NCBI GenBank assembly: GCA_947044365.1
Contig: OX345639.1
Location: forward strand, 3,406,001-3,470,000
Source of the DNA: Petrosia ficiformis
Lineage: Eukaryota; Porifera; Demospongiae; Haplosclerida; Petrosiidae
DNA: 64,000 nt
Direction: 5' to 3'
The position numbers and the translations under genes are program-made. The stretch's first letter is position 1, and each line of letters opens with the position of its first letter. The notes under the pieces are model-generated. The model was given only the letters and a program-made list of their open reading frames with translations. It was not told where the DNA came from and did no database searches. Below are positions 1 to 13,247 of this stretch, one piece after another.

Positions 1-3000
1 TCATTAGTGATGTTGGATGGAGAATTAGTTGGAGATCCATTAGAAAAGGCAGCTTTACAAGCAGTAGACTGGAGGATTACAAAAAGTGGGTATGAAAATA
101 GGAAACAATAACTAAAGTTATGGACATTTCACATATTTGTGACCCAATTTGGGAAAACCACACTTGTGGCATATAATATTTTCAACAAATGCTTACCTTC
201 AAACTCTCGCTATTTTGCACAGGAAGCCAATGAAATTTGGCATCCATAAAGATGTGTTAATGCTCCTCCTAGATATCAAATTTAGTTTACTTGTGCAAAC
301 TGGCCGAATAGCGAGAGCTTGAGGGCATGTGTTTAGATCAAAATGATTTAAATGAGCTTTATTTCTTTTGTTTCTTTGTACAGATGACACCGTGGCACCC
401 TCAAGAGGTCGTCGAAGTTCTCTTAATATTGTTCATAGGTTTCACTTTTCATCAGCTCTTAAACGAATGTCTACAGTTAGTTTATTGACCACACCCACTG
501 ACTCTACATCTTCATATATTGTGTCAGTAAAAGGTGCTCCTGAAGTCGTAAAGAATATGGTATGTTATAATCCAAATGTGTACATGATCAGACAAATAAT
601 ATTTCAGTATGTAGTTTGGTCTTTGACATTGTACTGAATTACTAGTACCTGTACTTTGTATAGTACAAGTACAAGTACAGGTACTTTGTATAGTACATGT
701 ACAAGTACAAGTACAGGTACTTTGTATAGTACAAGTACAAGTACAAGTCCAGGTGCTTTGTATTGTACAAGTACAAGTACAGGTACTTTGTATTGTACAA
801 GTACAAGTACAGGTACAATGTACTTTGTATAGTACAAGTACAAGTCCAGGTGCTTTGTATTGTACAAGTACAAGTACAGGTACTTTGTATTGTACAAGTA
901 CAAGTACAGGTACTTTGTATAGTACAAGTACACGTACAGGTACTTTGTATAGTACAAGTACAAGTACTTTATATTGTACAAATACAGGTACTTTGTATAG
1001 TACAAGTACAGGTACTTTGTATTGTACAAGTACAGGTACTTTGTATAGTGCAAGTACAGGTGCTTTTACAATGTACTAGAGTATAAGTACATGTACTAAC
1101 ATGTACAATTAATTAGATCGTCTACATGTACATGTATTTCGTGCGGTTTCAGAACTTTTCTTGTTCTATTTCATAAACAACTTTATCTATTTCAGTTATC
1201 CATCATTCCATCTGACTATGATCAGCTCTATCTCAAATTGGCTCGGAGGGGTGCTAGAGTCCTAGCTCTTGGGTATCGTAAACTTGGACGATTATCTATG
1301 AGAGATGCCGGATCTCTGAAGAGAGAAGAAGTGGAAAAGGAGCTAACATTTGCAGGGTTCGTGGTTATATCTTGTCCATTGAAATCTAATTCAAAGGAAA
1401 GCGTGAAGATTTTAAAAGATGCTTCACATCACGTGAGTAAGAAATTAATTACTATGTCATCATAAGATATTATTAATTAGTGTATTCCTATTATTACAAT
1501 GTATGTTACTGTTATTAGAATTTTACTATTGTTAGAATATGTTACTATTGTTAGAATATGTTACTATTGTTAGAATATGTTACTATTGTTAGAATATGTT
1601 ACTATTATTAGAATGTATGTTACTATTTTTAGAATGTATATTACTATTATTAGAATGTATTAGAATATATGTTACTATTGTTAGAATATGTTACTATTGT
1701 TAGAATATGTTACTATTATTAGAATGTATGTTACTATTTTTAGAATGTATATTACTATTATTAGAATGTATTAGAATATATGTTACTATTGTTAGAATTT
1801 ATGTTACTATTGTTAGAATATGTTACTATTGTTAGAATATGTTACTATTGTTAGAATATGTTACTATTACTATTATTAGAATGTATTAGAATATATGTTA
1901 CTATTGTTAGAATTTATGTTACTGTTGTTAGAATTGTATACAATGTGTTACTATTATTACTATATATATGTTACTAGTGATATAATAATCATAAACATAC
2001 AAGCATTTTATATCCAATAATGATGTAATTATTAGGTTTGATTAAAAACTGTGAGTGTTTTATGTTGTCTCAAATCAGACCATGGGCTATAGTCTTTGTG
2101 CTCATGTTTTGGGATACAAATAGGGCCAAAATATTTTGTAGAGTCACAATGACTCCAGTATAGTGTTGTACTCCTGTTTTTACCTAAAAACTAGAGTGCA
2201 ACACTATCACCAGTTATCATAACCACCAAAAAACAGGAGTGCAACATTATCACCAGTTATCATAACCACCTAAAAAGATAACTGGTGATAGTGTACGTTG
2301 TACTCCTGTTTTTAGGTGGTTATGATAACTGGTGATAGTGTTGCACTCTTAATTGTTTTTAGGTGGTTATGATAACTGGTGATAATCCATTGACAGCATG
2401 CCATGTGGCAAAGGAATTAAAGATATCATCAAAACAGTTATTGGTACTAAAACGAATTGAGGAAGGAGTGTTCCTTTGGGAGAATGTTAGTGGGAGTATT
2501 ACACATCCTCTTGAGATTGAAAGATTGGCAATCAGACAGTTAGGAGAAATGTTTGATTTCTGTTTTACTGGAGATGTAAGAGATTCTTTCTACCATTCTT
2601 ATTCTCTCTGATTTCTAATACCCTCCTCCTCTTTTCTTCCTTGTCTACTGATCCTAAACTCACCTTGCTTTGTTTCTTCTCCTCCTTCATCTCTTCCTCT
2701 CATTCTCCAGGGAATATCTCATATATTGTCTGTTTCGTCAGACAAAATGTTTCAACTTTTTGTGCCATACGTTAAAGTTTTCGCACGAGTCTCTCCAAAA
2801 CAGAAGGTTTCACATATTATTAATTAACCCTTTGTATCCTACATTATTTAACCCTTCGTATTCTCATAGGAACAAATTATAAATGCATTTAAACAACTTG
2901 GATATTACACTCTCATGTGTGGTGATGGTACTAATGATGTTGGTGCATTGAAACATGCACATGTTGGTATGGTTCAATAACCCCTTCAGTACTATCTACT

Positions 3001-4696
3001 ATTAACACTTATATCACTATCTATTAACCCTTTTATCACTATCTATTAACACCTTTTATCACATTCTATTATTAACCCTTTTATCATGCTATCTATTATT
3101 AACTCTTTTATCACTATCTATTATTAACCCTTTTATCACTTTGTAGGTGTCTCCCTTTTATCAACAGTACGAATAAAGTCAAAATCTATGCAAGAAAATG
3201 CTGGCTCTAATCAATTAACAAGAAATACACTTCAGTCAATCAGGTGACAGTCATGTGAGATACTATGGTTGATCATGTGATACATGCATCCTTAAATAAA
3301 CAGGCAGCAAAGTAGTACTGAAAAACAGAAATCAGGAGCTATCCAGAAACCAGTACAAGACAGAAATGTAAGATAGTGTATGGTATAGGAATGAGGATGA
3401 ATACAGGTTTGTGTCCTTTAGAAACTTTTGCAAGATCTAATAAAGCAGAGTGAAGAGAGCTTACAAGATCCCTCACTTGTTAGATTAGGAGATGCATCAA
3501 TTGCATCTCCTTTCACTGCTAGAGAAACTAGTATAAGATGTAGTAAGTATATTCATTACTTGTTAATTAACTATTTTAATCAGTACAGTAGTCATTAAAT
3601 GTGTTGTACAATTGTCTGTAATCACAAAATCAGATTACGTTATTCATTGTATTCATTTCAGTATGTCATGTGATCAGACAGGGTCACTGTACACTAGTGA
3701 CCATTTTAATTATCATTATTCATTTCTTCAGTATGTCATGTGATCAGACAGGGTCACTGTACACTAGTGACCATTTTAATTATCATTATTCATTTCTTCA
3801 GTATGTCATGTGATCAGACAGGGTCACTGTACACTAGTAACCATTTTAATTATCGTATTCAGTATGTCATGTGATCAGACAGGGTCATTGTAAACTAGTA
3901 ACCATTTTAATTATCATTATTCATTTCTTCAGTATGTCATGTGATCAGACAGGGTCGTTGTAAACTAGTAACCATTTTAATTATCATTATTCATTTCTTC
4001 AGTATGTCATGTGATCAGACAGGGTCGTTGTACACTAGTAACCACTTTAATTATCATATTCAGTATGTCATGTGATCAGACAGGGTCATTGTAAACTAGT
4101 GACCATTTTAATTATCATTATTCATTTCTTCAGTATGTCATGTGATCAGACAGGGTCGTTGTACACTAGTAACCACTTTAATTATCATATTCAGTATGTC
4201 ATGTGATCAGACAGGGTCATTGTAAACTAGTGACCATTTTAATTATCATTATTCATTTCTTCAGTATGTCATGTGATCAGACAGGGTCATTGTACACTAG
4301 TGACCATTTTAATTATCATTATTCATTTCTTCAGTATGTCATGTGATCAGACAGGGTCGTTGTACACTAGTAACCACTCTACAAATGTTTAAGATTCTAG
4401 CACTGAATGCACTGGTATTAGCATATTCTCAAAGTGTGTTGTATCTTGATGGAATTAAGTTTAGTGACACGTGAGTTACCTACCTACCTACATACCTACA
4501 TGAATTATGTAACAGGGTCTGTGTTTGACACATGAACCCATGGATGGATAGATTTGATCATTCGTATTACTTCTATTTTAGTCAGGCTACTATCCAAGGT
4601 ATTTTACTTGCTGGCTGTTTTCTCTTCATTTCTCGTTCAAAGGTAATACTCTTTTGAACTTATTTTCCTTCCTTTAAAACTCTCTGTGCTTGTCAA

Positions 4697-4727
<31 letters not shown>

Positions 4728-6636
4728 GTCCCTTGATAATCTCTCTGAACAGCGACCATTATCTAATATATTTAATGTCTACACGATTCTCACTGTGTCT
4801 TGTCAATTTGTAGTTCATTTTACATGTCTCGTATACCTTGTCCAGGAGGCTAAACTAATAACACCACCGTTAGTACCATATATGACCTAATTTACAGTAC
4901 TAGCTGGAATTTCAATATTATTTCAGGGTCGAAGGATATGTTGATTTAGAGAAGGAGTTTGAGGAGAATGTTTTAAACAGTGCTGTATATTTGATATCTG
5001 TCGCAATGCAAGTCAGCAACTTTGCAGTAAATTACAAGGTACTACAAAGGGTCTCACTACTATATAATAATACAGGGTCCATTCAATATGGGTCTCATTA
5101 ATATGTATTAATACAGGGTCCATTCAGTATGGGTCTCACTACTATATAATAATACAGGGTCCATTCAGTATGGGTCTCATTAATATGTATTAATACAGGG
5201 TCCATTCAATATGGGTCTCTCATTCCTATGTATTAATACAGGGTCCATTCAGTATGGGTCTCATTACTATGTATTAATACAAGGTCCATTCAGTATGGGT
5301 CTCTCATTCCTATGTATTAATACAGGGTCCATTCAGTATGGGTCTCATTACTATGTATTAATACAAGATCCATTCAGTATGGGTCTCTCATTCCTATGTA
5401 TTAATACAGGGTCCATTCAGTATGGGTCTCATTACTATGTATTAATACAAGGTCCATTCAGTATGGGTCTCTCATTCCTATGTATTAATACAGGGTCCAT
5501 TCAGTATGGGTCTCATTACTATGTATTAATACAAGGTCCATTCAATATGGGTCTCTCATTCCTATGTATTAATACAGGGTCCATTCAGTATGGGTCTCAT
5601 TACTATGTATTAATACAAGGTCCATTCAGTATGGGTCTCTCATTCCTATGTATTAATACAGGGTCCATTCAGTATGGGTCTCATTACTATGTATTAATAC
5701 AAGGTCCATTCAATATGGGTCTCTCATTCCTATGTATTAATACAGGGTCCATTCAGTATGGGTCTCATTACTATGTATTAATACAAGGTCCATTCAATAT
5801 GGGTCTCTCATTCCTATGTATTAATACAGGGTCCATTCAGTATGGGTCTCATTACTATGTATTAATACAAGGTCCATTCAATATGGGTCTCATTACTATA
5901 ATGATAATTTTTTTAGGGTCATCCATTTATGATGAGTCTTAAAGAGAACAGACCATTGGCAATAAGTCTAATGGTAACAGCGAGTATAGTACTAATACTA
6001 GCATCTGGATTATTTCCTGAACTATGTGATTGGTTGGAAATAGTTGAATTCCCAACTGATGTAAGTAAATATTATACTACTATATAACTACAACCCTTTT
6101 GTAAGGCAATATGATGTCTATAGTATAGATCTGACCAATAACTACATGTAAAATGAGCAAAGGCCAATAATGGGCACTTTTAGTTAACTAAAACTAAAAC
6201 CACTTTTAGTAAGGTATTATATGACTTAGTTAACTAAATTACAAATCTACTGTAATAACTATAACTAACTAAAATGAATAATAGCTGCACTTTTAGTTAG
6301 TTAACTAAAACTAAAATCATTTTAGTAAGCCTAAAATTATTTCAGTAAATAAATATAACTAAATTTGTAGTCGTACTATAACTATAACTAAAAGTGGTCA
6401 TTATTGTCATACTAAAACAATACTAATAATAATTATTATAATTAATTAATTAATTATACATATTATATTCTATATATCTATATAATTATATATATATATT
6501 ATATCTTCTTATTAATTCCTTTATGTAGTTTCAAACTAAACTATTGATAGTTCTGGTTGCTGATTTCTTTGGTACAATGATAGTAGATCAGATATTGTCT
6601 TTCTTTCTTGGTAGAGCAACTTTGAGGCAACCATAG
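1..6636 (+). CDS. ATP13A1: P5A-type ATPase, endoplasmic reticulum (ATP13A1), 5' partial
   Basis: Polytopic ER P-type ATPase; in other eukaryotes ATP13A1/Spf1 removes mis-inserted transmembrane helices. The window opens inside the nucleotide-binding domain ([11 protein letters not shown], then KGAPEVV). Joined exons by splice sites and homology: 1-85, 384-559, 1196-1432, 2363-2575, 2711-2806, 2870-2966, 3147-3243, 3304-3367, 3422-3542, 4335-4470, 4582-4642, 4729-4868, 4927-5038, 5917-6060, 6529-6636. Landmarks are [19 protein letters not shown], the hinge motif [14 protein letters not shown] (exon 2870-2966), [14 protein letters not shown], and hydrophobic C-terminal helices ending [15 protein letters not shown]. 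The DKTGT phosphorylation motif lies upstream of the window. Intron phases join cleanly throughout, so the gene looks functional. Five introns carry repeat arrays, three of them clearly related to the neighbouring 3' splice junction. Confidence 0.96.
637..1082. repeat. Minisatellite in ATP13A1 intron
   Basis: About 440 bp of tandem units built from GTACTTTGTATAGTACAAG with variable numbers of AAGTAC, CAGGTAC and CCAGGTGC blocks. Units are internally palindromic (GTAC). The array fills the intron between the exons ending at 559 and starting at 1196. The open frames across it, on both strands, are repeat artefacts. Confidence 0.9.
1500..1960. repeat. AT-rich minisatellite in ATP13A1 intron
   Basis: Degenerate tandem repeats of TTAGAATATGTTACTATTG and variants, with higher-order blocks that include GAATGTATTAGAATATATG. 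It sits in the intron 1433-2362, has no coding content and no evident similarity to the flanking exons. Confidence 0.85.
2170..2362. repeat. Direct and inverted copies of the next exon's 5' end
   Basis: The exon at 2363 starts GTGGTTATGATAACTGGTGA. The same string with its acceptor (TTTTTAG) recurs as a direct copy at about 2311-2338, and as two inverted copies around 2203-2227 and 2247-2272. The unit also includes AGTGTTGCACTC or its variants. The inverted copies can pair with the genuine 3' splice site and exon start. Confidence 0.9.
2975..3146. repeat. Tandem repeat of an intron 3' end
   Basis: Units of roughly CTATTATTAACCCTTTTATC repeat up to the genuine acceptor TTTATCACTTTGTAG at 3146. 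The array looks like tandem copying of the intron's own pyrimidine tract. The following exon also contains CCCTTTTATCA. Confidence 0.75.
3657..4334 (+). repeat. Ten decoy copies of an acceptor plus exon start
   Basis: Ten tandem units of 70 or 61 bp (unit starts 3661, 3731, 3801, 3862, 3932, 4002, 4063, 4133, 4194, 4264) precede the genuine exon, whose acceptor AG ends at 4334. Each unit holds an acceptor-like CAG (or TTCAG) and the first ~43 nt of that exon (TATGTCATGTGATCAGACAG onward), then intron sequence. Only the last copy continues into the rest of the conserved exon ([12 protein letters not shown]). Some copies carry substitutions at the Arg codon (CGT to CAC or CAT). Confidence 0.95.
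5044..5910 (+). repeat. Minisatellite in ATP13A1 intron, acceptor-like unit
   Basis: About 870 bp of ~41-44 bp units, alternating two variants: CAGGGTCCATTCAGTATGGG followed by TCTCATTACTATGTATTAATA or by TCTCTCATTCCTATGTATTAATA. The unit contains AG|GGTCCATTCAGTATG, resembling the genuine junction at 5916/5917 (AG|GGTCATCCATTTATGATG). The long open frame across it is an artefact of units that preserve frame. Confidence 0.9.
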
Positions 6637-7282
6637 TTATTAAAAATTGACACTATTATTATACAATCATTATACAATCATTATAAATGCTAGTTTCAAA
6701 ATAGTTATTAAACGTTATAATGAAAAATGACCTATAGTAATAAACTATGCATATATTTACAAACCACCAACATTTACGAAAGACACCTAGAATTATGGTG
6801 TTTATGGTGTATTTTGAGTGCTGAAATTATGACTATCAATATGAGGAATATTACATCATCACTGGAGATGTGTTGAGATAAAAACCAGTAGTCATGGCTG
6901 TATCGTGCTTCTCCATTCTGTTAGTGTAGTCTCTACATAATGTTGGAGTAAGGTTCTTAAGATACCTGATGCTGTAACTGATTGTGGTAGTCATAATTGG
7001 TATGAATTGTTGCTTATGGTATTGAAGGGTTGAACTTGGATTGCAGAAAATGTCATCATTCTTCCGTGTGGGTACTCAGCAAATGTCGAAATAAGATATG
7101 TAACGTTGTATTACAAATCTAGTCCAGTTTGTAAGGAATTTTATCAAAGGGTCCTCCCCTACATCTTAATTATTGTCCATATATTTTCTCGTATACAGCA
7201 GTTAATTTATTGTTAAATAAAAATATTTGAACTATTGATAATTGTTCATTGTTTTAATTCATAATTCTTTGTATCAGTTAAA

Positions 7283-7535
7283 GGTCATTCACATTCACCA
7301 TGACCTCAGAAAAATGTTCATAACTTTAGTTTGGAATGACTAACAATCTTTTCACCTGCACCATTTTCATATAATAGTCCTTCCCGTTCTTTTTTGTGTA
7401 TATCAAATTTCATCAATCCATTGCTTTGTTACAGTATAATCATGTATTAACCTTATGACATTAAGTTATACATTATATTACATATAAAGTCATCACATCA
7501 TAATTTGAGGACATTGTGAATGTGAACAGACTGTA
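7283..7535 (+). mobile_element. MITE family A, copy 1
   Basis: Near-complete ~250-bp element in the gap 6637-7737 between two convergent genes. It begins GGTCATTCACATTCACCATG and ends near TGAATGTGAACAGACTGTAG, giving imperfect terminal inverted repeats centred on CATTCACATTCA/TGAATGTGAA. No coding capacity. The rest of the gap is AT-rich with nothing recognisable. Confidence 0.8.
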
Positions 7536-7737
7536 GTTACTTTTGTTTTATTTTGACTTGTAGGCCCACCTCGGCTTTTAACAGTGTCATTAAAAATAAT
7601 AATAATTAAAAACCAGGATACATGAGAACTATACAATGATGATGAATATGCAAAATAATGAATATATAATTACATTGTTTTCTGTTTTTATTAATCGAAA
7701 TATGAAAAAATTAATTTTAAAATATTCAAAAAGAATG

Positions 7738-10700
7738 TCATAATTCATGAGTCTCTGCCAACACAGTTAGGCTATGTGGAGAAGAAGATGAAGAATGATG
7801 AAGAAAAGGAGATAAAGGAGATAAAGGTAAACGTTTTGACTGCTGTGTAGGAGATGGACTAGTATATATCATATCTGATTCGTGCTCTTCATCGTCGTCT
7901 TGGTAGCCTTTAAGTTCATCAGAATGATTAGAGGTTGGAGAGTAAGCTGGTGGCAGAGGTGTTGGACATGTACATGTTTCTGTAGGACACGATGTAGAAA
8001 TTCTGTTGATTAGTGGTCTGATGACTAGACTACAAAAAGAAAATGAGATCATCATTATTCCATTGCTATGTAACTAACTATAATATTATGTGTTTAAAGC
8101 CATTACATAGTGATTACATAGTGATTACAGTGCCTGATATTCCCTTCCAAAACTGTAAACAGTGACACAAGCATTAACCCACACACCAATGGAAGATGAC
8201 TATTAATAAATTAATAATATGTATAGTGGCAGTTTTTGCTTTCACTTCTATAAATAGTAACAAACCTACAAACCATCCACTATTTATAGTAACCAAACAG
8301 CTACAACAAGTTAACTGTCTGAAAATTACTGTTATTTTAGTATGACAATAAAGACTACATTTAGTTATAGTTGTAGTATGCTAATTTCTTCAAAATTTAG
8401 TTAAGCTATAGTTATGTTTTAGTGAACTAACTAAAAGTGTCCATTATTGGCCATTTTTCGTAGTTATAGTTATTGTGATAGAATTCAAAACTACTAAAAA
8501 TGTATGATGTAATGCACTAACTGTTACATGACAAAGCATCCACATGCCACAATATGTGGTAATAGAATGTATCTTCACTTACATGATATCACCATCCATT
8601 AGTTGAAAATCAGGAGGTGGATTAACGAACACAAATTGCTGATGCTGTGGTTCCTGTAGGTCACATGCTACAGAGAGAAATTTAACTATCTATCTCTTCA
8701 TTTATCCATAAATAATAGACAATCTATCTATCATCCTTTCTATTCATCTGTCTATCCCATCCAAGTATCCATCAGTGGATCTATTTTAGGGTCTGTCCAT
8801 TCATCATTCTATTTATCCAACCATCCATCTATCTGTTAATCATTTGTGTCTATTCATACATCTGGCCATCTATCTACACATGTACCACACATCAATCTAT
8901 TTATCCAACCATCTTATCTATCTATACACACTTACCATTTTCATTTAATCCCAAAGAATGCAGACGACCTTGAAGATATGTTCTTAACTTATCTAACTCT
9001 TGTGGATTATAACCTCTTATATCTTCCAAATCCTAGAAATAATAACAATACAATCAACATATGGACTCACAAACTAAAATATAATCTTACGAAGTTTGTC
9101 ATTGGTGACGATCGGTAGATACCTATCGGTATGTACCCAACTGATGAAGCCAGTCTTTGAAACACACGAACATATGTATTTAGTTTTAAAAGCTCCTCTG
9201 TAACTGGTACCTAATGAGATTCAAAATTTATTAGTACTCATCTTGTTACATGTACATTACTTGTATAAATTATCTTAGTGACATATGTACATATGTACGT
9301 TACATACATATGTACATACGTACATACGTACGTACGTACATACATACATACATACATGCATACATGCATACATGCATACGTGCATACATACATACATACA
9401 TACATGCATACATGCATACATACATGCATACATGCATACATACATACATACATACATACTTTCCAAAGAAATCCAGATTTTTCCACTTGTAAACATCCTA
9501 TTAACTGTCTGAAGACATTGACAATATGAGGTTTTTGATAAGCCTGATATAATAATGTGTCCAACATGCTACTTGAAAATGCCTTTCCTGAAGCAACTTG
9601 AGGCAGAAATAAGTATGTTAAATGATCGATCTTGCGTGCCTGGAGGAATCAGATACACATACATACATACATACATATGTTATTACATATACTTATACAA
9701 AGTTTTTTTTAATCAAAAATGTTGTTTGTAGAAACTGTGAGCATTTCATTGTTCTGTCAAAACTCTAATCAGACCATCGCCTTGGTGTTAATTTTTCATT
9801 ACAAAAATATTTGTTTCAGATTGGGCTGAAACCTTTCCTAGAGTTACATAATGATGTCCTTGTTAGGTGATGTCCTTGTTAGGTTTATAAAGTGATTTTG
9901 ATCAACAATATTTTTACCTGCACCATTTTCATATAATCAACTTTCCCTTTCTTTTTGTGTATGTCAAATTCCTTCAATACATTTCTTCATAATTCAGTAT
10001 TAACCTTATGACATTAAACTATACACTATATTACATATAAAGTCATCATATCCTAATTTTGAGGTCATTATGAATGTGAACAGACTTTAGTTACCATGTG
10101 ACGGAAGTGTTGTAAAGACCATTGCTCGTAAGGTGTTGTATAGAGAAATCTAATGTTATATCTGTACGTGATATCCATTGTAATTCTTACATGAGGAAAT
10201 ACTCTATAATAATGTATATTGATAGATGGATAGACAGATGGAAAAATATATATAATATGAATAGATAGATGGATGGAGATAGATGGAGGTATTGATGGAT
10301 AGATCAATGGAGGAATGTGGATGAATAGATAGATGGGTGGACAAAAGAATGCATCGATTGATAGATGGATACTGAATAGATAAATACTATTTCTGACCTT
10401 GCTATTTTGTCTACAGCTGCAATATTTTCTGCATCAACTAATGACTCATGAGTATCAGTGGAAATTAGATTTGAAGGTGAGAGAATAACTAAATTATCAG
10501 CCATTGTTATACCAGCTCTGATCATATCATTCATACTATAAGATTATGATACTATAAATAGATTATGATTCTATAGATAACTATGATACTATAAATAGAT
10601 TATGATTCTATAAATAGACTATTAATAGACTGATACAATAAATAGATTGACACTATAAAGAGATGATATACAATAAATAGATTATGATACTATAAATAGA

Positions 10701-13215
10701 TTAATAATACTATAAATAGAATACTAATACTATAAATAGAATACTATAAATAGAATACTGATACTATAAATAGATTACTGATACTATAAATAGAATACTA
10801 ATACTATAAATAGAATAGTGATACTATAAATAGAATACTAATACTATAAATATAATACTGATACTATAAATAGAATACTAATACTATAAATAAAATACTA
10901 ATACTATAAATAGAATACTGATACTATAACTTAATACTATAAATAGAATACTATAAATAGAATACTGATACTATAAATAGAATACTGATACTATAAATAT
11001 AATACTAATACCACAATTAGAATACTAATACTATAAATAGAATACTAATACTATAAATAGAATACTGATACTATAAATAGAATACTAATACTATAAATAG
11101 AATACTATAAATAGAATACTGATATTATAAATAGAATACTGATACTATAAATAGAATACTAATACCACAATTAGAATACTAATACTATAAATAGAATACT
11201 AATACTATAAATAGAATACTGATACTATAAATAGAATACTAATACTATAAATAGAATACTATAAATAGAATACTGATATTATAAATAGAATACTGATACT
11301 ATAAATAGAATACTAATACCACAATTAGAATACTAATACTATAAATAGAATACTAATACTATAAATAGAATACTGATACTATAAATAGAATACTAATACT
11401 ATAAATAGAATACTAATACTATAAATAGAATACTGATATTATAAATAGATTACAATAATAAAAATAGGTCATTATAATACTATTATAAATAATATAGTTT
11501 TAATGACACTTAAAAAATGACAATGCTACGTATATTTTTTAATTGACTTATTTCCTACCTGTTAATGGACCCTATAATGAAATAGACCATTGGTAACTCC
11601 GCAATCATTGCAATGAAACTTTTGTCTGGCCTGTAACCATAGTAACAGAAGCAATAATGAATTAAATCATTAGACTGTTTCAAGAAAATATGTATTGGTA
11701 ACCATAGTAACACAACCTATATACTTACATGCATCCCAGAATTAGCACGATAGGTTTGATACATGTACTGCAATAAGGTAGATAACTTGCTCTTAGCGGA
11801 GCTAGAAAATGAAACAGACTCGGTGAGGGTTTGTCAGAATATATTAAAGTTGCTCTCTCGTGCCATTGTTCTGTGACCTTTTCACATATGCAGGCCTGCA
11901 ATAAAGGAAGAGAACAGCTCAATACCTTAACTGAAGATTATTAAGCAATTGAGCTCATGATAGATAGATTGGTAGATAGAAAAATAGATAGATGGATAGA
12001 CACTGCAGATAGATAGATAGAAAGATAGTTAGGTAGGTATAGGTAGGTAGGTAGATAGGCAGGTAGATAGATAGATAGATGGATAGATAGATAAATAGAT
12101 AAATAGATAGATAGATAGATAGATAAATATATGTATATAGATAGATAGATAGATAGATAGATATATAGATAGATAGATAGATAGATAAATAGATAAATAG
12201 ATAGATATAGATAGATAAATAGATAGATAGATAGATATACATAGATAGATAGATAAATAGATAGATAGATAAATAGATAGACAGACAGGTAGGTAGGTAG
12301 ATAGATAGATAGGTAGGTAGATATGTAGATATGTGGATAGGTAGGTAGGTAGGTAGGTAGGTAGATAGGTAGGTAGGAAGGAAGGTAGGTAGATAGATGA
12401 ATAGATAGATATCTAGATAGATAGATAGATAGATAGATACTGACTTGATCAATTTGAATGTCTGACAGTTTTCTTGGAGGTTGTTTTAAGTGACAATGAA
12501 GAGGCTCACACCCACAATAAGGTAACACGGGAATCTGAGTATGAGTCTTATTAAAATGAAATATTGGACTTTGTGGAGTATCAGGAGTATCGGGAATACT
12601 TTCTTCTATTTCATCTTCTTCTTCAGATAATACACCTTCTATGTCATGAGTCCGTCCTTCCTCTAAATCCTCCAATTCTTCCTTCTCTGATATATCATCT
12701 AATTCTAAAACAACCTGCAAAAAAAAAGAGTCTACAATATTCACAACATAACTCATAACTCAAATCATTTGTGTTCCTGTTGACATAAGAAATTAGAAAT
12801 ACACCTATAAGAGACACCATAGATACCGGTTACCATGTTGTAAGTATTCAATAGATGTATTGTTTGAGCTTCAATAACATGATGGATTATCAGCAAAAAC
12901 TTTACTGAAGAAGATCTTCAGATTGAAACATCTATCGTGTTATTAAAGCTCAAACAATACATCTATTGTGAAGTAAACTTGATTCAAATATAAACCGATT
13001 TAATTTTTAGAATTAATTATAATGATTGTAGAGCTTCCATATTTTGAAAGACAACAGCTGGTCTTTAAATTCTAATTCCAAGTACATCTATTAACATAAT
13101 TATAATACTACTTTCATATAACTATCCTTACAATTCTTTTTGTGTGTCAAACTTCAACCCATTGTTTCATTATTGAGTTACAGTATAATCATGTATTAAC
13201 CTTATGACATTAAAC

Positions 13216-13247
<32 letters not shown>

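Noticed and set aside
3657..4334. CRISPR-like array of evenly spaced repeats
   Set aside because: Units are whole tandem duplications with no unique spacers, in an animal intron, and contain coding sequence of the next exon.
5211..5942. 243-residue repetitive open frame resembling a repeat protein
   Set aside because: It lies in an intron between well-matched ATP13A1 exons (5038 and 5917); the frame persists only because unit lengths preserve it.
11941..12756. 271-residue Tyr-Leu-Ser-Ile-rich open frame
   Set aside because: Only the first ~95 residues (acidic, KCNT-type) are a real exon. The rest is (GATA)n translated.
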